6,451 nt of DNA from Actinobacteria bacterium UBA2236 (lineage in GTDB: Bacteria; Actinomycetota; Actinomycetes; Nanopelagicales; Nanopelagicaceae), in NCBI GenBank assembly GCA_002347935.1, contig DDYK01000006.1, positions 2,940-9,390 of the forward strand. The letters are read 5' to 3'. Positions 1 to 5,127 of the stretch are shown piece after piece. Below the pieces are notes generated by a model. It did not search any database and was not told where the DNA came from. It was given only the letters and a program-made list of their open reading frames with translations. Numbering within the stretch: position 1 is the first letter of the stretch; each line of letters opens with the position of its first letter. Position numbers and translations under genes: made by a program.

Positions 1-1163
1 GCTGATAAGACATTTGGATCCATGAGACGAATATTTGAAATTGTCGCTGCATCATCTGCAAGTTGCCCTGCTGATGTATCAACAACTGCCGAGTAATCCT
101 TAACTTCTACCTTATCTAAACCATATGCAGCGCGAGTTCCTTCAATATTTCTTTGGATATATGGGGCTTCTTTAGAGGACTCGCTTGGCTTTACTTGAAA
201 TTGTTGGATTAGACCTGGATAAACTCCTGCAATTAAAAATGATGAGATTCCAAGGAGTGCAACTCCTGCTGCTGGAAGAACCCAGGAACGTCGAATAATG
301 TTGGCAAAAAAAAGCAGCGAGCAGAGCGCTGCGATTCCAGTAAGAATGGATTTAGCCGGCAGGAGAGCATTTACATCGGTATAAGTAAGCCCAGTAATAA
401 TTCCCTCATCAGAGGTTGCAAGTGCGAAGCGATCTAGATAGTAGGCGACAGCCTTAATTGCCACGATAAATCCAAGCAAAACCGAGAGTTGAACCCGGGC
501 AGCAACTGTAGTGCGATCTTGCCTGACCTGAGGACGGATACCACCATAAACATAGTGAACCGCTAAGGATGCAAGGGTTGCCAAAATAAGAGTTGAAATC
601 GCCCAACCAACTATTGATTGATAGAAGGGAAGTTCAAATGCAAAAAATGAAACATCTCTTCCAAATTGTGGATCAACTACGCCAAACTCAGAGGCGTTTC
701 TAAATAATAGCCAGCTCTCCCAGAGTCTGGTTCCTGACATTCCTGAAAAATAAAATAGCGCTACAGCTACTCCAATCAAAACTACTTTTCGCAGCGGCTC
801 AAGTTGGGCGCGATATCTCTCGAGGTTATCTGCCTCAACTGTTACTGGAACATAAATTGGGCGCCGCTTATAGGCAATGTAGATATTGGCGGTAACAATT
901 GATGAGGTTAGTAATCCAAAGATTAAAAATAAACTTATGCGAGTTGTAAGTAAGGTGGTCCAAACTTGGCTGTAATCAACTGATCTAAACCAGAGAAAGT
1001 CTGCATAAAAGCCACTTAAGGAAACCAGAATTACCGCAAGAACTGTCAAGATAATTACAGTTAGCGGGAGGGCTCCAATTTTTGGCCTTGCGCCGCCATT
1101 TAAATTTCTTGAAGGAAAGCGGAAGTTGCGGAAGGGATTATCTGGGTTATCTCCAAACGTCAT
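1..1163 (-). CDS. UPF0182 family polytopic membrane protein (C-terminus beyond window)
   Basis: This is a large integral membrane protein of unknown function, widespread in Actinobacteria. I translated the minus strand from the ATG at 1163; it stays open to the left edge, giving about 387 residues, whereas family members are usually around 900-1000, so roughly the C-terminal 60 percent is outside. Seven hydrophobic segments are visible near residues 31-53, 72-95, 125-141, 180-206, 224-243, 268-287 and 293-316, followed by the start of the soluble part. Family hallmarks are DFLWFRSVDYSQVW (about 54-67), FGRDVSFFAFELPFY (about 166-180) and YPGLIQQFQVKP followed by EAPYIQRNIEGTRAAYGLD (about 314-349). 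The start lies 28 bases after the stop of the PDZ peptidase gene on the same strand. No Shine-Dalgarno sequence precedes it; a TAATCT hexamer six bases upstream suggests a leaderless transcript. Family assignment is firm, function is unknown. Confidence 0.95.
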   Translation of the reverse strand, partial: MTFGDNPDNPFRNFRFPSRNLNGGARPKIGALPLTVIILTVLAVILVSLSGFYADFLWFRSVDYSQVWTTLLTTRISLFLIFGLLTSSIVTANIYIAYKRRPIYVPVTVEADNLERYRAQLEPLRKVVLIGVAVALFYFSGMSGTRLWESWLLFRNASEFGVVDPQFGRDVSFFAFELPFYQSIVGWAISTLILATLASLAVHYVYGGIRPQVRQDRTTVAARVQLSVLLGFIVAIKAVAYYLDRFALATSDEGIITGLTYTDVNALLPAKSILTGIAALCSLLFFANIIRRSWVLPAAGVALLGISSFLIAGVYPGLIQQFQVKPSESSKEAPYIQRNIEGTRAAYGLDKVEVKDYSAVVDTSAGQLADDAATISNIRLMDPNVLS

Positions 1164-1175
1164 GGGCTCAGATTA
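1164..1175 (-). promoter_or_regulatory. Candidate -10 element for a leaderless UPF0182 transcript
   Basis: On the minus strand TAATCT (1175-1170) is followed by GAGCCC and then directly by ATG. The hexamer fits the actinobacterial -10 pattern TANNNT, and a six-base gap would put the transcription start at or next to the start codon. No Shine-Dalgarno sequence is present and no convincing -35 is visible. The same TANNNT plus GAGCC arrangement recurs at 2501-2490 and 4854-4864. Read-through from the PDZ gene is an alternative source of expression. Confidence 0.35.
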
Positions 1176-1191
1176 GCCAATAAGAGTTGAC

Positions 1192-2259
1192 TTAACTATT
1201 CGAACAGGAGCGAGGTTTAAAGCTATCTGGGGCTCGAAGAGCCGAAATTGCCTCAGCTAAAGTTGAAACTGGAATAACCTTAAGGCCTTGCGGAATATTT
1301 TTTATATCTGGGCAATTCTCTCTTGGTGCGATAAAGACAGTTGCCCCAATTCGAGAGGCCCCAATCATCTTCTCTTCAATGCCGCCAATTGCTCCAACTT
1401 CGCCGGAAGGGGTAATGGTCCCAGTGCCGGCAACCTTTCTTCCCCTTAAAAGATCTTCCTCGGTGAGTTTTTCAATAATCCCTACGGCAAAAATCAACCC
1501 TGCACTTGGCCCGCCAACGCCCCGAATATTAAAGTCGATATCAATTGGAAAGCGCGCCGTGGTGCCAACAAGTATCCCAATAGCAGGTCTTTTGGAGCCA
1601 TCTTCATTAACTACCTCTTGATTTTCAACCAAAGTGATCTCATCGGTAATTCTCTCTAGCTCGCCCCTTGCATTCTCTCGATCGACCGCAATTAGCAGCG
1701 GGTCGCCAATATCTTTTTCTGCATATGAGGAGCGAATCTGCTCGATCTCACCGATTACTTTGCCATCAATTTCCTTTATGAAATCTCCCACTTTAAACTT
1801 CTCTTTAGCATTGGAGTAATCTCTAATATCGCTGATGAAATAAAGCTCAATAAAGTCATAGCCAAGATAGCGAAGGGCTGCAGCAGTTGCGGTGATCTTT
1901 GATGATTCCATCTCACTTCTACTATCCCGCTCAATAACATTTGCTGGCTTTATCGGTGGATAGACCACATCTCGTGGCAGAACTACATTGGCTCCAATTG
2001 CCCAATTAACTATCGTCTCTGCTCCAAAAACAGGAGAATCTGGGTTGGTTACTAAAATCGAGGTGATATATAAATCACCATTTACGGGATAGGTTTTAAA
2101 GTCATTTACCTGAATTAGCTTTCCACTCACCTTATCTGGAACCCCAGGTTTAAAGAATATGAATGGAATTGGGGCAAGTAGAGTGGCAATAGTTAGAAGA
2201 TAGAAGAAGAACTTCATTGGGAAAGACCAGCGATATCTAAGTGGGGAGATATTTCGCAT
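1192..2259 (-). CDS. Membrane-anchored PDZ-domain serine/lysine peptidase (YlbL-like, Lon S16 fold)
   Basis: This 355-residue protein is a probable membrane-tethered peptidase of the YlbL type, which joins a PDZ domain to a Lon-like S16 catalytic domain and acts outside the membrane. An N-terminal hydrophobic anchor spans about 15-37. A PDZ-like segment with KVGDFIKEIDGKVI lies at 156-169, within roughly 120-210. The S16 domain fills about 225-345 and carries both expected catalytic residues: Ser252 in GVGGPSAG and Lys297 in GGIEEKMIGA. Length matches the family, so it appears complete and active. The start ATG (2259-2257) shares one base with the TAA of the upstream small membrane gene, which implies translational coupling; only a weak AAAGAG sits upstream. 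A second ATG at residue 15, just before the anchor, is a less likely start. Substrate is unknown. It sits next to the UPF0182 gene, as I recall for Mycobacterium Rv3194c/Rv3193c. Confidence 0.92.
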   Translation of the reverse strand: MRNISPLRYRWSFPMKFFFYLLTIATLLAPIPFIFFKPGVPDKVSGKLIQVNDFKTYPVNGDLYITSILVTNPDSPVFGAETIVNWAIGANVVLPRDVVYPPIKPANVIERDSRSEMESSKITATAAALRYLGYDFIELYFISDIRDYSNAKEKFKVGDFIKEIDGKVIGEIEQIRSSYAEKDIGDPLLIAVDRENARGELERITDEITLVENQEVVNEDGSKRPAIGILVGTTARFPIDIDFNIRGVGGPSAGLIFAVGIIEKLTEEDLLRGRKVAGTGTITPSGEVGAIGGIEEKMIGASRIGATVFIAPRENCPDIKNIPQGLKVIPVSTLAEAISALRAPDSFKPRSCSNS

Positions 2260-2489
2260 TAGAGCTGCTCTTTTTCGCTATCTCTTGATTTAAATGATCT
2301 CTGAAAACTCTGAAACTTTCCCACCGATCTCTCAGTTTTATTCTCATATTTCTTTTGAAACTTTGTCACCCATATGACATAGCCAGCAGCTCCGATAGCA
2401 GCGGTGAGTGGAATAAACCACCAGATAAGAGCAGGTAGCGGAGTAGAGGTGGATTCAGCAGCCAACTTCATAGCCGTTATCTCGCTCAC
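2259..2489 (-). CDS. Small single-span membrane protein, function unknown
   Basis: I do not recognise a named family. The 76-residue product has a short Ser/Thr-rich N-terminus, one hydrophobic segment at about residues 19-41 (PALIWWFIPLTAAIGAAGY within it) and a strongly basic, polar tail rich in Lys, Arg, Ser and Gln. By the positive-inside rule the tail is probably cytoplasmic. The start is taken as GTG at 2489-2487, since a TAGGCT hexamer sits six bases upstream, as expected of a leaderless message; the in-frame ATG at residue 7 (2471-2469) is a real alternative, and neither has a good Shine-Dalgarno sequence. The stop overlaps the start of the PDZ peptidase gene by one base (TAATG), so the two are almost certainly co-transcribed and coupled. 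This supports a real gene despite its small size and suggests it may work with the peptidase. Confidence 0.75.
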   Translation of the reverse strand: MSEITAMKLAAESTSTPLPALIWWFIPLTAAIGAAGYVIWVTKFQKKYENKTERSVGKFQSFQRSFKSRDSEKEQL

Positions 2490-2501
2490 GGCTCAAGCCT
2501 A
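2490..2501 (-). promoter_or_regulatory. Candidate -10 element driving the minus-strand operon
   Basis: On the minus strand TAGGCT (2501-2496) is followed by TGAGCC and then GTG. TAGGCT fits TANNNT, and the six-base gap places the likely transcription start at the GTG, giving a leaderless message for the small membrane gene and the peptidase behind it. A clear -35 hexamer at 16-18 bases is not visible. The downstream GAGCC is shared with the candidate elements at 1175-1164 and 4854-4864. Confidence 0.4.
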
Positions 2502-2558
2502 GGGTAGGTAAGGCAAATTAGTGATTTGTAAGGATATGCCCCTGCCTTGGGAATAAAG

Positions 2559-2586
2559 CTGGGCTAGATTTGTTCTCCTAGCCAAG
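2559..2586. promoter_or_regulatory. Inverted repeat in the divergent control region
   Basis: GGCTAG (2562-2567) and CTAGCC (2578-2583) form perfect 6-base arms around a 10-base spacer. Allowing one mismatch the arms extend to nine bases, CTGGGCTAG (2559-2567) against CTAGCCAAG (2578-2586). The repeat lies between the divergent small-membrane/peptidase operon and the DUF2342 gene, a place where a regulator could act on either side. It is not followed by a T run on either strand, so it is not a terminator. TAGATT (2565-2570) inside it fits TANNNT and could itself be a plus-strand -10, leaving an approximately 80-base leader. Binding by any protein is unproven. Confidence 0.3.
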
Positions 2587-2640
2587 AGATCAGATTTACT
2601 GGCCTTTGAGATCACTATTAATAATTGATGTTTTTGATGG

Positions 2641-2648
2641 AGAAGGAG
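2641..2648 (+). promoter_or_regulatory. Strong ribosome binding site that fixes the DUF2342 start
   Basis: AGAAGGAG ends nine bases before the ATG at 2658. The reading frame is open upstream to a TTG at 2625, with further ATGs at 2628 and 2637, but none of these has a comparable site, and the longer N-termini do not resemble the family. The AT-rich stretch TATTAATAAT (2616-2625) just upstream is a possible -10 region, though without a matching -35. Confidence 0.75.
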
Positions 2649-2657
2649 TTTCTTAAG

Positions 2658-3983
2658 ATGCCAGGTTTTGGCTTTACACCAGATAACGGTGATGAGGAGG
2701 AGTCAAAAGGAAATAATCCCTTCGGCTTTGAAAACTTTGGGGAAATCTTTAAGCAATTCTCCGGTATGGGTTTAAATCTCCCAGCACTTATGGCCTCCCT
2801 ATCTGGCCAAGGATCTCCAGCCTCGCTATCAAGGGAGATGATCCGAGATATCTCCAGAAAATACTTAAGCGCGCATGGCGAAGTTCCAGTAACGATACAA
2901 GACCTGACTCAAATCCAAGAAGCGATAAATATCGCAGACCTCTGGATTAATGAGGCCACAACTTTTCCCGCTCTGCCGCTAACAGATTCAATTGCGCTTT
3001 CAAGAAGAGACTGGATTGATAGCACTTTAAATGGTTGGCAAGAGCTCACCAAACCACTGATTGACTCGATGTCCGCTGCTCTCTCAGCAATGCTTGATCA
3101 AGGGCTAGATGGACAGGGCGAAGCTAATGGAATTTCGATTCCTGGTTTTGGAGCAATGTCGATCTCTAAATCAAGTATCAACGCCATCATGGCAACATTT
3201 ATGAGCTCACTTATTAGCACTCAATTAGGCCAGAGTATTGGCGCTCTTTCCACCACGGTTACTGGCGCCAATGATGTGGCCCTGCCGTTAAGTAAGGAGA
3301 TTAAAGCCCAATTACTGCCACAAAATGTGAAGGCTTGGGGCTCAGGCCTTGAAATTGCGGAGGCGGAGATAAGAATTTATCTCGCCTTAAGGGAGATTGC
3401 TGCTGCTCGACTCTTTACACAGAGCCCCTGGCTTAGGGGATATATCGCAGATGTAATTTCTGCCTATGGCAGTGGAATTCGTATTGATATCAGCGCAATT
3501 ACCGAGAGCGCACATGATGCGATGAACTCTGGAGCAATTGATCCAAGTAATCCAGAATCGATGGCTCATGCCCTCTCCGGTGGTCTGTTTACCCCTGAAA
3601 CTTCACCAGCTCAAGGCGCAGCGATAGAAAAACTTGAGACGCTGCTTGCATTGATTGAAGGTTGGATTGATGCAGTCGTAGTAAAGGCTGCAGCAGATCG
3701 CCTGCCATCGCTAATTAAATTAAGAGAGTCACAATCAAGAAGACGGGCTACTAATTCTCCAACACAACAATTATTTGCAACTCTTCTTGGTCTGGAAGTT
3801 TCGCCAAGATTAACTAGAGAGGCTTTTTCGTTCTGGGAAAAGCTTGAGAAAATTGATTCGATTTCTGCAAGAGACAAAATCTGGGAAGAGGCATTCCTGC
3901 TTCCCACCGCTTCTCAGCTACTGGACCCAGAGGGCTTTTCAAAAAGCAGAAAAGTCCCGGATGATCTCTCGGGTTTGATCTAA
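2658..3983 (+). CDS. DUF2342 / zincin-like family protein (possibly inactive)
   Basis: This is a 441-residue cytoplasmic protein of the actinobacterial DUF2342 family, annotated as putative zinc-dependent metalloprotease or F420-associated hydrolase; no reaction is established. The ATG at 2658 is chosen for its AGAAGGAG site and because PGFGFTPDN with a following acidic stretch matches the usual N-terminus. Family landmarks (numbered from this start) are the helical core around 170-215, IYLALREIAAARLFTQSPWLRGY (240-262), IRIDISAITESA (274-285), ALSGGLFTPETSPAQ (305-319), LALIEGWIDAVV (330-341), ATLLGLEVSPR (374-384) and the C-terminal DDLSGLI. In homologues I remember, the core helix reads REAAHxRLF, with Glu-x-x-His; here it is REIAAARLF, so Glu246 is kept but the histidine is Ala249. 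If that histidine binds metal, this copy may be catalytically dead. The gene is divergent from the peptidase operon. Confidence 0.9.
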   Translation: MPGFGFTPDNGDEEESKGNNPFGFENFGEIFKQFSGMGLNLPALMASLSGQGSPASLSREMIRDISRKYLSAHGEVPVTIQDLTQIQEAINIADLWINEATTFPALPLTDSIALSRRDWIDSTLNGWQELTKPLIDSMSAALSAMLDQGLDGQGEANGISIPGFGAMSISKSSINAIMATFMSSLISTQLGQSIGALSTTVTGANDVALPLSKEIKAQLLPQNVKAWGSGLEIAEAEIRIYLALREIAAARLFTQSPWLRGYIADVISAYGSGIRIDISAITESAHDAMNSGAIDPSNPESMAHALSGGLFTPETSPAQGAAIEKLETLLALIEGWIDAVVVKAAADRLPSLIKLRESQSRRRATNSPTQQLFATLLGLEVSPRLTREAFSFWEKLEKIDSISARDKIWEEAFLLPTASQLLDPEGFSKSRKVPDDLSGLI

Positions 3984-4098
3984 AAAGAAAGAGCGAAGAC
4001 CCCGGTCGCAGATTCTTATCTGCCTTCCCCTTGCAGATATGAAAAAGTTTTCCGAGGCCTTCGTAGGCGCAAAGTACGACAGATAGATGTAAATAATC

Positions 4099-4119
4099 AA
4101 CTTCGACTTGCGAGTTTTT
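4099..4119 (+). terminator. Weak candidate terminator after the DUF2342 gene
   Basis: AACT, a bulged T, then CG can pair with CG and AGTT around the loop ACTTG (4099-4116), followed by TTTC. The stem is only six pairs with a bulge and the T tract is short, so it would be inefficient. It is the best candidate for ending DUF2342 transcription before the DUF45 gene; co-transcription of the two genes is equally possible. Confidence 0.25.
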
Positions 4120-4156
4120 CAAGCCTAAAGACTCATCCACTCCTATAGAGTTTGAA

Positions 4157-4169
4157 GAGGTAATACCTC
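4157..4169 (+). promoter_or_regulatory. Ribosome binding site paired in a hairpin before the DUF45 gene
   Basis: GAGGT (4157-4161) and ACCTC (4165-4169) are perfect inverted arms around AAT. The first arm contains the only Shine-Dalgarno sequence for the ATG at 4171, ten bases upstream, and the second arm ends two bases before that ATG. In RNA the 5-pair stem would hide the ribosome site, so translation may be damped or controlled. Alternatively the true start is GTG at 4186, which has GAAAGG (4173-4178) seven bases upstream and is free of the hairpin. Confidence 0.45.
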
Positions 4170-4170
4170 C

Positions 4171-4797
4171 ATGAAAGGTTGCGTTGTGGAAAACTTCATC
4201 CAAGAAGAAATCTTCGACGCTAATCTGCCCCAAATGCGCAGCGACGGGCAGAAGGCAACTTCAGTAATTAAAATTCCACCAACTCCAAGCTCTAACGGAG
4301 CCGAGGTGACGGTAATTAGAAGCACGCGGCGAAAGAAATCAATTAGCGCTTACCGGCAAGCAGGAGCGATAGTTATCTCAGTTCCATCTCGCTTATCGAA
4401 GAGCGAGGTTCGCCAAGTAATTCCTGAGATGGTGAGCAAAGTACTCTCACTTGAGGCTAGAGAGAAGATAAGCGAAGGGGAGCTTTATGAGCGCTCACTT
4501 GAACTTCTTGCTAAATACCTGCCAGAGTGCCCAGTTAAACCCGCCTCAGTCACCTGGCGCGCGATGAGTGAGCGTTGGGGCTCCTGCACCACAGTTGAGC
4601 GCAGCATCCGTATCTCAGACCGGCTTAATGGCGCTCCCAGCTATGTGCTTGATTATCTATTGGTTCACGAACTAGTTCACTTGATGATCCCCGATCATGG
4701 TCCAGGCTTTGAGGATTTGCTAGCCAGGTTTGAACTGGGAAAAGAGGCAAGCGCCTACCTAGAGGGCTATGAAGCAGGGGTTCGAGCGGGGCCATAG
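4171..4797 (+). CDS. YgjP-like zinc metallopeptidase (DUF45 family)
   Basis: This 208-residue protein is a probable soluble zinc metallopeptidase of the YgjP/DUF45 family (WLM/SprT-like zincins). The zinc site is intact: HELVH at 166-170 gives two histidine ligands and catalytic Glu167, and His176 in PDHGPGF is the expected third ligand. The preceding family signature WGSCTT (136-141) and IRISDRLNGAPSYVLDYLL (146-164) are present. Residues 45-75 form the usual N-terminal strand-rich part, with STRRKKSISAY and AIVISVPSRLS. The first 40 residues look variable and disordered. There is no signal peptide or membrane segment, so it should be cytoplasmic. The start at 4171 is chosen for ATG and GAGG ten bases upstream, but GTG at 4186 has its own GAAAGG site and would give 203 residues. 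Substrates are unknown. It lies 110 bases before the DUF5679 gene. Confidence 0.92.
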   Translation: MKGCVVENFIQEEIFDANLPQMRSDGQKATSVIKIPPTPSSNGAEVTVIRSTRRKKSISAYRQAGAIVISVPSRLSKSEVRQVIPEMVSKVLSLEAREKISEGELYERSLELLAKYLPECPVKPASVTWRAMSERWGSCTTVERSIRISDRLNGAPSYVLDYLLVHELVHLMIPDHGPGFEDLLARFELGKEASAYLEGYEAGVRAGP

Positions 4798-4840
4798 CAG
4801 AAAAAATATCCCCTTTGAGCGTGGGGAGCCCCAGAGTTGA

Positions 4841-4857
4841 GGGTATGCGGGGGTATG
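4841..4857 (+). repeat. Short direct repeat GGGTATG upstream of the DUF5679 gene
   Basis: GGGTATG occurs at 4841-4847 and again at 4851-4857, ten bases apart, so the copies fall on the same face of the helix. The second copy overlaps the candidate -10 hexamer TATGGT. Such spacing could suit a regulator that overlaps the promoter, but two 7-base copies in a G-rich stretch may also be chance. Confidence 0.3.
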
Positions 4858-4864
4858 GTGAGCC
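4854..4864 (+). promoter_or_regulatory. Candidate -10 element for the DUF5679 gene
   Basis: TATGGT (4854-4859) fits TANNNT, resembles familiar actinobacterial -10 hexamers, and is followed by GAGCC as at 1175-1164 and 2501-2490. Transcription would begin near 4866, leaving a leader of about 40 bases. No -35 at standard distance is evident; TTGAGG at 4837-4842 is only 11 bases upstream, too close. Confidence 0.35.
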
Positions 4865-4876
4865 TATTCGCAGGCT
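4861..4876 (+). other. Small hairpin in the DUF5679 leader
   Basis: AGCCT (4861-4865) and AGGCT (4872-4876) form a perfect 5-pair stem around ATTCGC. It would lie at the very 5' end of a message starting near 4866 or just upstream, and leaves the GGAGG ribosome site (4897-4901) free. A role in message stability is possible; chance cannot be excluded. Confidence 0.3.
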
Positions 4877-4896
4877 ATCCCAGCGCTGCGAGGATC

Positions 4897-4901
4897 GGAG
4901 G
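4897..4901 (+). promoter_or_regulatory. Ribosome binding site deciding the DUF5679 start
   Basis: GGAGG lies six bases before the ATG at 4908, an ideal spacing. The frame is open further upstream to a TTG at 4815, but the extra 31 residues are Arg/Gly-rich, unlike the family, and lack such a site, so the short form is chosen. Confidence 0.85.
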
Positions 4902-4907
4902 ATAGCT

Positions 4908-5066
4908 ATGGCAGAGACATATAAAGGTGAGGCCTACTGCGTAAAGTGCAAAGCCAAACGTGAGTTCGAAGGAACCGTAAAGGTCTCCGAATCAGGTCGT
5001 CGTATGGCACAGGGCATCTGCCCAACCTGCGGCACCAAGGTCAATCGCATTTTAGGCAAGGCTTAA
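4908..5066 (+). CDS. DUF5679 small zinc-ribbon protein
   Basis: This 52-residue protein begins MAETYKGEAYCVKCKAKR and matches the very short, highly conserved actinobacterial DUF5679 family over its whole length. Two cysteine pairs, Cys11-x2-Cys14 (YCVKC) and Cys38-x2-Cys41 (ICPTC), form a predicted zinc ribbon. Between them is the conserved KVSESGRRMAQG (25-36), and the basic C-terminus TKVNRILGKA ends the chain. The fold and charge would suit binding to nucleic acid, ribosome or another protein, but no function is established to my knowledge. Its strong GGAGG site and double terminator suggest a short, well-expressed single-gene transcript. It sits between the DUF45 metallopeptidase and the ThiF-like gene. 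Confidence 0.93.
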   Translation: MAETYKGEAYCVKCKAKREFEGTVKVSESGRRMAQGICPTCGTKVNRILGKA

Positions 5067-5079
5067 ACCAGCTTTTTTT
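5058..5079 (+). terminator. First intrinsic terminator, overlapping the DUF5679 stop codon
   Basis: AAGGCT (5058-5063) pairs with AGCTTT (5070-5075) with one G-U pair around the loop TAAACC, and the T run extends through 5079 (seven T in a row, 5073-5079). The loop begins with the TAA stop itself, so a ribosome finishing translation would cover the left arm. The stem is short, which may explain the stronger second terminator a few bases on. Confidence 0.55.
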
Positions 5080-5082
5080 CAG

Positions 5083-5127
5083 AATAGGGCGCTTGCAGCA
5101 TTAGCTGTGGGCGCTCTATTTGTTTTC
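5083..5127 (+). terminator. Second, strong intrinsic terminator after DUF5679
   Basis: AATAGGGCGC (5083-5092) pairs with GCGCTCTATT (5111-5120) with one G-U pair. The stem continues with TTGCAGC (5093-5099) against GCTGTGG (5104-5110), including three wobble pairs, capped by ATTA, for 17 continuous pairs. TGTTTTC (5121-5127) follows. The opposite strand would have an A run instead of a U run after the stem, so the signal is plus-strand only. Confidence 0.85.

Larger units (their letters stand above)
3984..4170 (+). other. 187-base leader region between DUF2342 and DUF45 genes
   Basis: This is the longest gap without a recognised gene. It holds a perfect hairpin, GCAGAT-TCTT-ATCTGC (4008-4023), and a third GCAGAT copy at 4033-4038 that could compete for the ATCTGC arm. 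A weak GCCT-TCGT-AGGC hairpin lies at 4057-4068, a terminator-like stem at 4099-4119, and a Shine-Dalgarno hairpin at 4157-4169. A tiny open frame, MKKFSEAFVGAKYDR (4039-4086), starts with ATG but has no ribosome binding site. I see no convincing -35/-10 pair and no tRNA fold. Confidence 0.35.

Noticed and set aside
1379..1819. Two plus-strand open frames of 80 and 61 codons inside the PDZ peptidase gene
   Set aside because: They are antisense to the conserved S16 and PDZ regions; the Pro/Ser-rich translations are typical antisense shadows.
2625..2657. Upstream TTG/ATG starts for the DUF2342 gene
   Set aside because: They would translate through the strong AGAAGGAG site, and the added residues do not fit the family N-terminus, which begins at MPGFGF.
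3814..4233. 139-codon minus-strand open frame across the DUF2342 end and the DUF45 start
   Set aside because: It runs antisense through two well-supported coding ends, has no recognisable domain or ribosome site, and its composition is that of a complement of coding sequence.
4815..4907. TTG-started 31-residue extension of the DUF5679 protein
   Set aside because: The known family is about 52 residues starting at MAETYKGEA, and GGAGG is perfectly placed for that ATG; the extension lies over the probable promoter.
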